A DNA stretch of 10,463 nt. Origin: an uncultured Collinsella sp. Its GTDB lineage: Bacteria > Actinomycetota > Coriobacteriia > Coriobacteriales > Coriobacteriaceae. Within the stretch, counting starts at the first letter, position 1. Every line of letters starts with the position of its first letter. Under the pieces are notes generated by a model that worked only from the letters and a program-made list of their open reading frames with translations, searched no databases and was not told the origin of the DNA. Positions 1 to 6,822 of the stretch are shown in pieces. The stretch is from positions 1 through 10,463 of the forward strand of contig USJB01000024.1 in NCBI GenBank assembly GCA_900554905.1, written 5' to 3'. Made by a program: the position numbers and the translations under genes.

Positions 1-2062
1 GCTCGTCGTCACGCGCGGCATCGGGCGCGCTCGCCGCAACGTAGTCGGGCAGCTTGCCAGCCTCCTCCTGCGTCATGATGTTCGTCAGGGTAACGGTGAT
101 GTGATAGGAGCACGTGCCGTCGCCGTTCTTCACGCCCTGACCAATCTGAGTGTCGGCGTTCAGATACCAGTCGAGCTTGGAGAAGCTCAGGTTGTTAAAG
201 TAAACGCCGGCAACGGGATCGGCACTCGGATCATCCGGATCGGGCAGCGAAGCGTCAATGCTCGTCTCTTTGATGGCATTCTGCTCATCATCGTTTCTCA
301 TCCACGCGATCAGGCGGCCCTCTTCGGCACCGCGCTCAACGGCGCTGACAAGCTTCGTAACATCGACATCGCCGATACCGCCAAGGACCTTGTCGAAGGC
401 AGCGCTGGCGACGGATGCAAAGATGCCGTCCGACTCCTCGACCGGATAGTTCCAGTACACATCGTGCATGAGGACCTTTGCGGCGTTGGTGCCGTCGACA
501 ACCGTTCCGTCGGGCAGTGACACGTTACCGACCAGGCCCAGCAGATACTGCAGGAACACCGGGTCGATACCGATGACGCCATCAACGTCCTGTCCATACT
601 GGGACTTCCACAGCGCGGCGACACGCTGCGAGTTGCGGGGCCAATCAGGCGAATAGGTATTGCCCGAGTTGTACAGGTTGCTGTGGTTGCCGAACAGCGC
701 CTCATCCTCTTCGTCGACGCTCTCGACCGCCTCATCCTCGCTGAGTCCAATGCGGGGAACAAACTCGCCAATCGACATCTGACCGTCGGTGACCGAAATC
801 AGGCCCTGCGAACCGCCAAAGCCGCCGCAGGCACGAATCTCGACGTTGTTCATGGCGTACATAAGGTAGTTGCGCGTCTGGCCGTTGGCGCCGAGCATCT
901 GGGGAAGGACGGGGGCGACCTTCTCCGCCGCGTCAACCGCGCCGTTGAGGGTGGCAAAGCCGTCCTTGGCCTTATCGACCAGCTCGGTCACCTGGGAAAT
1001 ATGAGTATCGCCAATGCCCTGGACCTTCTCGTTGGCGCTCTTGAACACCTTCGAGCTGCTGGAAAGCGAATCGGCGACCGCCTGCAGCGCGGACACGTTA
1101 ATCATGCCGTCCTGGAACAGCTTGCCGGGCGTAGCCTGCGAAAGGTTATCGGCCATGGGAACCAGCGCATTGCTCGAGACATCGGACAGGGCGTCAATCA
1201 TGGTGCGGGCCGCATTGATATCGCTGCCATACACCGGGATAAACGAAGCCGCCGTCCACAGCGGGCTCGAGGTCTCCGCCTTCATGCTGTTACAGAGCTC
1301 ATCGATCTTCTTCGCGTCGTCAGGCAGCGTCGAAAAATCGCCCGACGTGACCTTGTCCTTAAGGCCACCGACGATCTCGACAGCCTCCTTCGCTTCGCTC
1401 TTTACGGTCTTTGCCGAGTTAAGCAGCATAAAGCCGCTTGCGCCAAGCGCAACGAGAAGCACCGCGACTACAGCGGCGATAATGGCGCCGGTGTGACGCT
1501 TTTTGCGCTCGCCCTTGCGATGGCGATGACGGACCAGACCGTCAGAGGTCGAACTCGACGAAGCATCGCTACCGTAGTTCAAGCCAAAATCGTAATAATC
1601 TTCCTTGGAACCCGAGCCCGCAAACTCGGCACCGCTATCATCCAGGCGGGCGAACGTGCCAGTCTCGGAGGCGCCGGTGTAGATCGTGCCAAGGTTACCC
1701 GTAAGCCCCGCGCCACCGGCAGAGGGAGTATTGTTGTCGGCCTTGCCGGCATTAACGTTGCCGGCGCCATTCGCGGCGTTGGCAGCACCTGCGTTGTTCG
1801 CAGGTGCCGAAGGAGCCCCGCTCGGCTGCGACGCAGAGGTTGCACCGCCCGCAAAGACATTTCCTCTTGCACGGCCGGTCTTTTTTGCCTTTTGAGACTG
1901 CTCGTACAGAGCGGTAAACATCGCCGTCTCGCCCGGGGACACGCGCTTACCGGAGCCGCCCTGTCCAGCGTCGCCCGGCGTGCCGGCCTTACCAGCCCCG
2001 TTCGGACGCGGCGGAACTGCAGGGCGGCCGCTATCGCTGCCCTTAAAGTGATTACCAGCCAT
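1..2062 (-). CDS. DUF4012 membrane-anchored protein, 3' end outside window
   Basis: The frame is open for 687 codons and runs off the left edge, so the C-terminus is missing. Residues 1-190 form a cytoplasmic-type tail rich in Ala, Gly, Asn and Ser, ending in a strongly basic patch (about 178-190). One hydrophobic helix follows at about 192-214, then a large, presumably extracytoplasmic part. The segment around residues 405-415 (N406, E408, R410, then GGFGG) fits the N-x-E-x-R-x-x-GGF signature I associate with DUF4012 proteins, which are common in actinobacteria and of unsettled function, sometimes near surface-polysaccharide genes. The ATG at 2062 is chosen because GAGGA lies 7 bases upstream (2070-2074). 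No convincing promoter was found in the 149 bases before it. The topology (one TM, N-in) is inferred. Family assignment is fairly confident; the cellular role is unknown. Confidence 0.82.
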   Translation of the reverse strand, partial: MAGNHFKGSDSGRPAVPPRPNGAGKAGTPGDAGQGGSGKRVSPGETAMFTALYEQSQKAKKTGRARGNVFAGGATSASQPSGAPSAPANNAGAANAANGAGNVNAGKADNNTPSAGGAGLTGNLGTIYTGASETGTFARLDDSGAEFAGSGSKEDYYDFGLNYGSDASSSSTSDGLVRHRHRKGERKKRHTGAIIAAVVAVLLVALGASGFMLLNSAKTVKSEAKEAVEIVGGLKDKVTSGDFSTLPDDAKKIDELCNSMKAETSSPLWTAASFIPVYGSDINAARTMIDALSDVSSNALVPMADNLSQATPGKLFQDGMINVSALQAVADSLSSSSKVFKSANEKVQGIGDTHISQVTELVDKAKDGFATLNGAVDAAEKVAPVLPQMLGANGQTRNYLMYAMNNVEIRACGGFGGSQGLISVTDGQMSIGEFVPRIGLSEDEAVESVDEEDEALFGNHSNLYNSGNTYSPDWPRNSQRVAALWKSQYGQDVDGVIGIDPVFLQYLLGLVGNVSLPDGTVVDGTNAAKVLMHDVYWNYPVEESDGIFASVASAAFDKVLGGIGDVDVTKLVSAVERGAEEGRLIAWMRNDDEQNAIKETSIDASLPDPDDPSADPVAGVYFNNLSFSKLDWYLNADTQIGQGVKNGDGTCSYHITVTLTNIMTQEEAGKLPDYVAASAPDAARDDE

Positions 2063-2211
2063 AAAGAAATCCTCGCAATTGAGTCGCAATGAAAAAGTCC
2101 ATAACGTTACTAGTTTATGGCATTTTGAGCATCGACAGCTAAACTCCAGACACGGACATCAATTGGCGAAAATGCGGCACAACACCTTTTCCGTCTTGGC
2201 AGCGGCGCTAG

Positions 2212-3211
2212 CTACACCGTGAGGAACATCATCACGATGATCATGACAAAGCCGATAAGGTCGGTCGGCAAAAACACCGTCCCCAGCATAACGGCGCTGG
2301 TGATGGTCGCCGAAACCGGCTCCACAGTTCCGATGAGGCTCGCGCGCACCGAGCCGATGTCCTTAACGCCCTGCATATAGAGCATGTAAGCAAAAAACGA
2401 GCCGATAACCACGAACACCGCGAGCGCCTCGATGCCGGCAGCGTCGAGCGCCGGCATATGCGCCCAGGGCGCCCGCCGTGAGCATTGCCGAGCCCGTGAC
2501 GATGGGGCTGCCGTATTCGGGCAGGATCTTGGCGGGAATCACCGCCATACACGCGGCGCTGACCGCACACATAAGACCTGCTGCCAGGCCAAGCGGCGAG
2601 ATATTCAGGCTGGTGGGGTCGCCGCCGGTGGCGATTAAAAAGGTTCCACCCAGAGCCAGGCCAATGCCGATGACTTCGCGAGTACGCGGCATACGGCGAT
2701 CGGTCACGCAGGCGTAGCCCATGATGATAACGAGCTGCAGGCACTGGAGCACCGTCGCGGTTCCGGCGTTCGTCAGGCGCACGGCCGAAAGATAGCAAAA
2801 CTGGTTGAACAGCAAGCCAAAGGCGGTAAAGAGCAGCAGCTGCTTGCGATCAGCGGGCGTCGTCCAAAGCTTGACCAGGCGTGCGCGGTCGCGCGTGACA
2901 ACCACAGCCATAAAGAGCAGGCCGGCGAGAATCTGACGCACGCTCATAAGCCACAGCGTATCGACATGGTAGGTATCGAACAAAAAACTCGCGCTGGTGC
3001 CCGAGAAGCCCCAAAACGAACCGCCCACCAGCGTAGCCAAGACGCCCGTGATCATCTTGCGCGTCGAAGCGCTGTTCAGGCGGTCGCGCCATGCGCGACG
3101 GGTGTTGCGGCTGAGCTCGTCGGTGCCCTCGGGCACATCAATGTTCGATATATCGGTCATCGGCACCGAAGCCCCTGCGCCTTCGACCTGCTCGACACAC
3201 TCTTTGCTCAT
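2212..3211 (-). pseudogene. EamA/DMT-superfamily transporter, frameshifted
   Basis: Two frames together give a drug/metabolite-type transporter of the usual ten-helix, two-EamA-domain plan. The first frame runs from the ATG at 3211 (GGGGGAG 4 bases upstream) through about 247 residues. It has a hydrophilic N-terminus of about 50 residues, then helices including GGSFWGFSGTSA and the typical NAGTATVLQ segment. It loses homology after SAMLTAG at about 2471. The family pattern resumes in another frame as PWAHMPALDAAG, followed by GSVRASLIGTVEPVSAT, the conserved final-helix region, ending at TAG 2212. If translation simply continues in the first frame it gives a basic, non-membrane tail. The two parts abut with about six to eight residues of a helix seemingly missing, so a deletion of 3n+2 bases is more likely than a single slipped base. 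It could also be a sequencing or assembly error. The substrate cannot be read from sequence. Confidence 0.8.
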
Positions 3212-3426
3212 TCCACTCCCCCGAAACAGCCTGGAAACAATTCGGCTTACCTTACCACGGCGAAGGCACCAGCTGGAGGCTTGTCCGCTTATCGGTAGGA
3301 CAATTCCGCAGGCGTCTTTCCATAGCTCGATACCGCAATGGCCTTGCATTATGCGACAGCCAAATCGCGGCAGCAGGCTCTTTTGAAATGGATGCGACAA
3401 AGCCCCCGAATTCCACAATGTAAGCG

Positions 3427-3471
3427 ATTTTTAAAAATGTTCTTGCCACCGAGTTCAGGCTCCGTTATATT
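3427..3471 (+). promoter_or_regulatory. tRNA promoter with UP-like element
   Basis: The -35 is TTGCCA (3443-3448) and the -10 is TATATT (3466-3471), separated by exactly 17 bases. Directly upstream is the perfect palindrome ATTTTTAAAAAT (3427-3438), placed where an UP element contacting the RNA polymerase alpha subunits would lie. The bases after the -10 are GC-rich, as is common for stable-RNA promoters under stringent control; that regulatory point is inference. Transcription would start near 3478, about 20 bases before the tRNA. Confidence 0.8.
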
Positions 3472-3500
3472 ATCCCTTGCGCGCTTGCGCACCCTTGATC

Positions 3501-3575
3501 GGGCGTTTAGCTCAGGGGGAGAGCGCTTCCCTGACACGGAAGAGGTCAGAAGTTCAAATCTTCTAACGCCCACCA
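3501..3575 (+). tRNA. tRNA-Val (anticodon GAC)
   Basis: A complete cloverleaf can be drawn. The acceptor stem pairs GGGCGTT with AACGCCC (3565-3571). The D stem pairs GCTC with GAGC. The anticodon stem pairs CTTCC with GGAAG around the loop CTGACAC, with anticodon GAC at 3533-3535, reading valine codon GUC. The variable loop is short, and the T arm pairs AGAAG with CTTCT around TTCAAAT. The discriminator base is A, and CCA is encoded in the DNA (3573-3575). It is a single-gene unit with its own promoter and terminator. Confidence 0.97.
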
Positions 3576-3583
3576 AATGTTCG

Positions 3584-3620
3584 CAGCCCAGAGGCTATGT
3601 CCTCTGGGCTGTTTTGTTTT
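3584..3620 (+). terminator. Intrinsic terminator of the tRNA-Val unit
   Basis: CAGCCCAGAGG (3584-3594) pairs perfectly with CCTCTGGGCTG (3601-3611) over 11 bp around a 6-base loop. The T-rich run TTTTGTTTT follows. It begins 8 bases after the encoded CCA, so it ends the tRNA transcript. Confidence 0.93.
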
Positions 3621-3801
3621 ATGTCGCCAAATCCGCCGGCAGTTCCAACCGCCCAACTAGCCAAAAGCCGACCATCTACTTGCCGATCTATCCATCGACA
3701 TAACCAATCAGTCCGCACCGCAACTTCTCAGCAAAACGCCGCGATGTCTGCGCCCTGCGGTATCCTTGAGCCACTTACACCTGCAGCACCAAGGAGCCAC
3801 C

Positions 3802-4488
3802 ATGCGCACCGAGCTCGATGTCCCCTTTTCGCACAAAGAAGAAGCCAAGGCGCTGGGCGCCAAATGGGACCGGACCAAGAAGGTCTGGTATGTACCCAGC
3901 GGCGTCAACCCCGAGCCCTTTGCCGAGTGGCTGCCCGGTGTTGACCGATCCGACCCCTCAGCGCCGTATATATATCTAGTACTGGGCAAGCGCGAGTGCT
4001 GGAAGTGTCACAAAGAGACCTCGGTCGCGGCCTTCGGCATTCCCTATCGAACCGATAACGACGAGAGCATCGCCATCGCGCACGCGCCTAACGAAGCCGG
4101 GCACATTGCCATCGACACGGCCAACGCCAACGCACTCGCCATCGTGCCCGCTCTTGGCTGCGTGCCGGGCGAGATCCGCGACTACCTTCATAAGCGCTGC
4201 GGCTACAAGCCCGTAGGCGCGCGAGCCTCCAAAGCCCCGTCGCTCGGCAACACGTGCACCAGTTGCGACGCGCTGCAAGGCAGCCGCTATCTGTTCGAGG
4301 AGCCCTCGTCCCCGTTTGCCCTCACTGCCATCAACAAGCTGCCGGCACTGGAGTTTGTGCGCGTCGAAGTTGCCGGCGTCTTTGGCATCCCGGCCACGCG
4401 CACCGACTTTGACCAGGTGCTCTTTACCTGGGCACGCGACCATCACGCCAAGTTCCACAGGCAACTCGGTGAGGGGATTTATTTGTAG
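3802..4488 (+). CDS. DUF5710 domain protein with paired CxxC motifs
   Basis: This is a 228-residue protein. The ATG at 3802 is chosen over an in-frame ATG at 3766 because AAGGAG (3791-3796) sits 5 bases upstream. Residues about 5-45 match the DUF5710 pattern: a short strand (LDVPF), an acidic/basic helix with KALGAKWD, then KKVWYVPSG and PFAEWLP. This small module is often attached to primase-like or plasmid proteins, and is thought to bind nucleic acid or another ligand. The rest is less familiar. C66/C69 (CWKC) and C152/C155 (CTSC) could together bind one zinc ion as a split ribbon, with about 80 residues inserted between. No signal peptide or membrane helix is seen, so it is probably cytosolic. 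It is monocistronic and convergent with the next gene. The DUF5710 call is fairly confident; the function is unknown. Confidence 0.78.
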   Translation: MRTELDVPFSHKEEAKALGAKWDRTKKVWYVPSGVNPEPFAEWLPGVDRSDPSAPYIYLVLGKRECWKCHKETSVAAFGIPYRTDNDESIAIAHAPNEAGHIAIDTANANALAIVPALGCVPGEIRDYLHKRCGYKPVGARASKAPSLGNTCTSCDALQGSRYLFEEPSSPFALTAINKLPALEFVRVEVAGVFGIPATRTDFDQVLFTWARDHHAKFHRQLGEGIYL

Positions 4489-4525
4489 AGGCAAAAGACA
4501 CTCACAGCCAACTCCTCCGCATCAC

Positions 4526-4810
4526 CTATCCCTCGTCGCCGGCGTCGTACACGATATCGAGGCCACAAACAGGGCATTTCTCCGGATACACCGGCATATG
4601 AACGCCCGTACGTTTCCTCACTTCGTCGCTGAACCTGTCACGTGCATCGATGAACCGAATGTCGAGACACGGTATTTGCGAGCCACAGCAAGGACAGGCG
4701 ACAGCAAATGACCCGCAATCAACTTCTACGCCCGGAAACATATTGTTGTCGATAAGGGCACGCGGCAGTTTTCCGTACTTCCCCATCGCAATATCGCCTC
4801 GCCAGCTCAT
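4526..4810 (-). CDS. Small zinc-ribbon protein, hypothetical
   Basis: This is a 94-residue protein. The ATG at 4810 is preceded by AGGGGAG with 5 bases spacing. A longer in-frame start at 4882 has no comparable site and would add a stretch without visible motifs. Two CPxCG-type knuckles, C39/C42 and C79/C82, are 37 residues apart and fit a rubredoxin-like zinc ribbon. C32 and C48 are additional cysteines nearby. The region between the knuckles is charged (DARDRFSDEVRKR) and probably helical. It lies 37 bases from the convergent DUF5710 gene and 122 bases downstream of the HNH endonuclease gene on the same strand, so co-transcription with the endonuclease is possible. I do not recognise a named family. 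Metal binding is inferred from the cysteine spacing; the role is unknown. Confidence 0.65.
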   Translation of the reverse strand: MSWRGDIAMGKYGKLPRALIDNNMFPGVEVDCGSFAVACPCCGSQIPCLDIRFIDARDRFSDEVRKRTGVHMPVYPEKCPVCGLDIVYDAGDEG

Positions 4811-4932
4811 ACACGCTCCCCTCTCGCTATACAAATCAGGAAGAGCATGCACCGGCGGGCGGGCGCGAGATTGCATCGCCACGCGATCCGATCAAACAAC
4901 ACGATCGTCAAAGAATGCCAAAGCCAAATACG

Positions 4933-6015
4933 CTAATACGGCAGAAGCCCCGCCTTTTCACGCTTCTTTTCCGAGCGATCGAACTCAATGCGATGGGCCT
5001 CAAGAAACACCGTATCGGGTCGCCACTGACGCTCATTCGGCTGCCTTAGCGTCGCACCCGCAAAGGAAGCGTAGTCGGTCTTATCCAGCAGGTACGATCC
5101 GCACAGCCGATATTCGCCGCAAACAGGCTCAAACGAAATCAGGTGAGCATCAAATAGGGAATGAAGATCGCGCCGAAGCAGAATACCGTTGCTGGCAACC
5201 TGCGATTTGGGTCCCGAGTAATTCTCGATATGCGCAGCCTCCAGAGCTTCGCTGACGCCGCAGTCCGACACCGCGCAACGGCCGTCATAGGCGGCAACGA
5301 GCTGCTTGCGGAACCATTGCTGCCCCAATCGCTCGCGCCTTAACGCATAGCGGACCTTTTCGTCGTCGGTCACACCCTGTCCGGCAAACTCAATATCGAC
5401 GGGTATGTGCTTCAGATAACTCATGTCGGGCGCAAAACGAGGGTCCGGTCCGCCTTTATGAACAGGACCGTGCAGAACAAACCATCCGTTTTCGGGCTCG
5501 AACCGCTCAACAAACGCAAGGCCGAGCACCTTATAGCCCACCTCGGTTGCAAATATGACTCCGACTGGGACGCCACATTCCATGCAGTTGAGCATTTTAC
5601 GGTTGTAATTCTGGTCTCGAGAACCAACGGCGCCTGGCGCTTGGACCGAATACTTAATGACCCACGTACCGTCATCCAAATAGAGCGGAGGCACATCGGT
5701 GTAGAAGCTCTTTTTAGAGTTATGGACCGAAAGCGCAAAGATCTTATTGGGATCTTGCTTCACCCGATCCTGGCCCGGCCAGAAGATCCCTGAATCCCGC
5801 GTTACGGGAAAGAAGTCCGAGCCAATTCTCAAACGGTACTGATACTGAGGGCTATCTTCCTTGGTGTGGTGCGGAAGGCTGGTCCAAACGCCGCCGCGCT
5901 GCTCCTCACCCAGAAACCACTCCCATGCCTCAACGTATTCGGAAGGCACGAGACTGCAGGCGCGGTCATAGCTTGGTCCATCCATCAACGGAACAGCAAG
6001 GTCAATGTCGTTCAT
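4933..6015 (-). CDS. HNH endonuclease with N-terminal SRA/PUA-like region
   Basis: This is a 360-residue protein, probably a nuclease that cuts DNA. The C-terminal part carries an HNH_2-type core: EAAHIENYSG (H262), ASNGILLRRDLHSLFDAHL (N276, H285), preceded by C247 and C252 in GRCAVSDC. These match the metal-binding and catalytic His/Asn/His layout of that family. Residues about 25-190 have the pattern I associate with SRA/PUA-like readers fused to HNH nucleases: ALSV...DGTWVIKYS, a DQNYNRK segment, then GVPVGVIF and YKVLGLAFVERF. Such fusions are typically modification-dependent (type IV) restriction enzymes that sense methylated or otherwise altered bases. That role is inferred. The ATG at 6015 has AGGTG 6 bases upstream; a GTG at 6024 has no spaced ribosome site. 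No methyltransferase gene is adjacent, which agrees with type IV. It is divergent from the gene at 6231. Confidence 0.85.
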   Translation of the reverse strand: MNDIDLAVPLMDGPSYDRACSLVPSEYVEAWEWFLGEEQRGGVWTSLPHHTKEDSPQYQYRLRIGSDFFPVTRDSGIFWPGQDRVKQDPNKIFALSVHNSKKSFYTDVPPLYLDDGTWVIKYSVQAPGAVGSRDQNYNRKMLNCMECGVPVGVIFATEVGYKVLGLAFVERFEPENGWFVLHGPVHKGGPDPRFAPDMSYLKHIPVDIEFAGQGVTDDEKVRYALRRERLGQQWFRKQLVAAYDGRCAVSDCGVSEALEAAHIENYSGPKSQVASNGILLRRDLHSLFDAHLISFEPVCGEYRLCGSYLLDKTDYASFAGATLRQPNERQWRPDTVFLEAHRIEFDRSEKKREKAGLLPY

Positions 6016-6167
6016 CGCCAGCACCTACAACCATACGAACGCGAGTCATGCCCCTCAATAATATGGCCGAGAGTCAATTATTACGAGATCTCATTCCGCG
6101 ATCGGCACATCGTTGATGCTCTCGGTTTGCCGCTGGCGTGCTTGTACCCCGCTACCCCACTCCTCTG

Positions 6168-6173
6168 TATACT
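6168..6173 (+). promoter_or_regulatory. Possible -10 element for the gene at 6231
   Basis: TATACT differs from the consensus by one base and lies 57 bases before the ATG. The only -35-like match, TTGTAC at 6142-6147, is 20 bases away, which is too far for a normal promoter, so the site stays tentative. Confidence 0.35.
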
Positions 6174-6230
6174 GATGTAGCACGTGTTTCATCCGGGCTT
6201 GTTGGACCGGATTGTTCATGGGAGGGTCTT

Positions 6231-6722
6231 ATGGCTGCTTCGAATCCGCCTAAGGGGAGCGTTTCTTCTTCGTCCATCAAGCCGGTTACGCGCAAGGCCG
6301 TGCGTTGCCAGCGCGAGGTCGCTTGGCTTGTCACGCAGGCGGCGGGCAGGCTCGTGGCGACCACTCAGGACGTCAACGCGCCTACGCCGAGCTTTGTGCT
6401 GGCAGCGGCGCTGGATTTTGTGCGCCAATTGGAGCTTGCCGCACAGGATGCCAGCGGCCACCTCGACTACCAGAATGTTATGGCGCCCGACCTGCAAACG
6501 TTCTGCCACATGGCCAAGTTGCCCGCCGCGCCCAATGCGCTTTCGGACGCAGGCTACATGTTTACGCTTTCGGGCGCGGACCTTATCCGCGACATCTATA
6601 CATACTGCAGCGAGCTCGCCGAGCGCCATGTCTTTGACGCGGCTGAAGTCAAACCGGGATATGTCATCAAGCTGGTTCTTAGGCTGTTCTTGATGGACGG
6701 GTTCGGGGCCATGCCGGCGTAA
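6231..6722 (+). CDS. Hypothetical protein, mostly helical
   Basis: This is a 163-residue protein that I do not recognise. The ATG at 6231 follows GGGAGGG (6220-6226) with 4 bases between; an in-frame upstream start at 6138 has no ribosome site and would begin before the candidate -10. The first 20 residues are polar and Ser/Lys-rich. The rest is predicted by eye to be helical, with alternating hydrophobic faces (WLVTQAAGRLV, FVLAAALDFVRQLELAA, YVIKLVLRLFLMDGF). There are two cysteines but no CxxC pair, no signal peptide and no clear membrane segment. Base and codon use resemble the surrounding genes, so it is likely a real gene. It is divergent from the HNH endonuclease over 215 bases and convergent with the AlbA_2 regulator. 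A functional link to either is not shown. Confidence 0.68.
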   Translation: MAASNPPKGSVSSSSIKPVTRKAVRCQREVAWLVTQAAGRLVATTQDVNAPTPSFVLAAALDFVRQLELAAQDASGHLDYQNVMAPDLQTFCHMAKLPAAPNALSDAGYMFTLSGADLIRDIYTYCSELAERHVFDAAEVKPGYVIKLVLRLFLMDGFGAMPA

Positions 6723-6774
6723 GCCGAGTCTTTAGCATCACCGTCAACTGGGCAACAACCGCTTAACCTTAGTG

Positions 6775-6806
6775 GGCGCCAATCGAGGGTCGATTATTGG
6801 GTCGCC
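6775..6806. terminator. Hairpin between convergent genes, possible terminator
   Basis: AATCGA (6781-6786) pairs with TCGATT (6790-6795) around GGG. The flanks can extend the stem imperfectly, with GGCG at 6775-6778 facing CGCC at 6803-6806 and bulges between. No T-run follows on either strand, so if it ends transcripts it is not a classic intrinsic terminator. Confidence 0.3.
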
Positions 6807-6822
6807 TCGTCCGCTAACGCAT

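Noticed and set aside
683..2092. A 469-codon open frame on the plus strand
   Set aside because: It lies antisense to the DUF4012 gene, which has a recognisable family signature, membrane helix and ribosome site. The plus-strand translation is Arg/Ala-rich without motifs, typical of the opposite strand of a GC-rich gene.
2099..2120. CCATAA and TTATGG inverted repeat before the DUF4012 gene
   Set aside because: The arms are only six bases and no promoter hexamers with proper spacing were found nearby, so an operator cannot be supported.
3281..3303. TTGTCC and GGACAA inverted repeat upstream of the transporter
   Set aside because: Six-bp arms with an 11-base gap are weak, and no promoter can be placed around them.
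3212..3418. In-frame upstream extension of the transporter start to 3418
   Set aside because: The extra residues have no membrane or family character, and the ATG at 3211 has a strong GGGGGAG site. The extension is just a stop-free leader.
3501..3575. tRNA-Val as an integration site for a mobile element
   Set aside because: No integrase gene and no direct repeat of the tRNA 3' end were seen in the window.
3976..4494. A 172-codon minus-strand frame opposite the DUF5710 gene
   Set aside because: No ribosome site or motif; the plus-strand gene has both.
4650..5255. A 201-codon plus-strand frame spanning the zinc-ribbon and nuclease genes
   Set aside because: It crosses two supported minus-strand genes and their gap, and has no motif.
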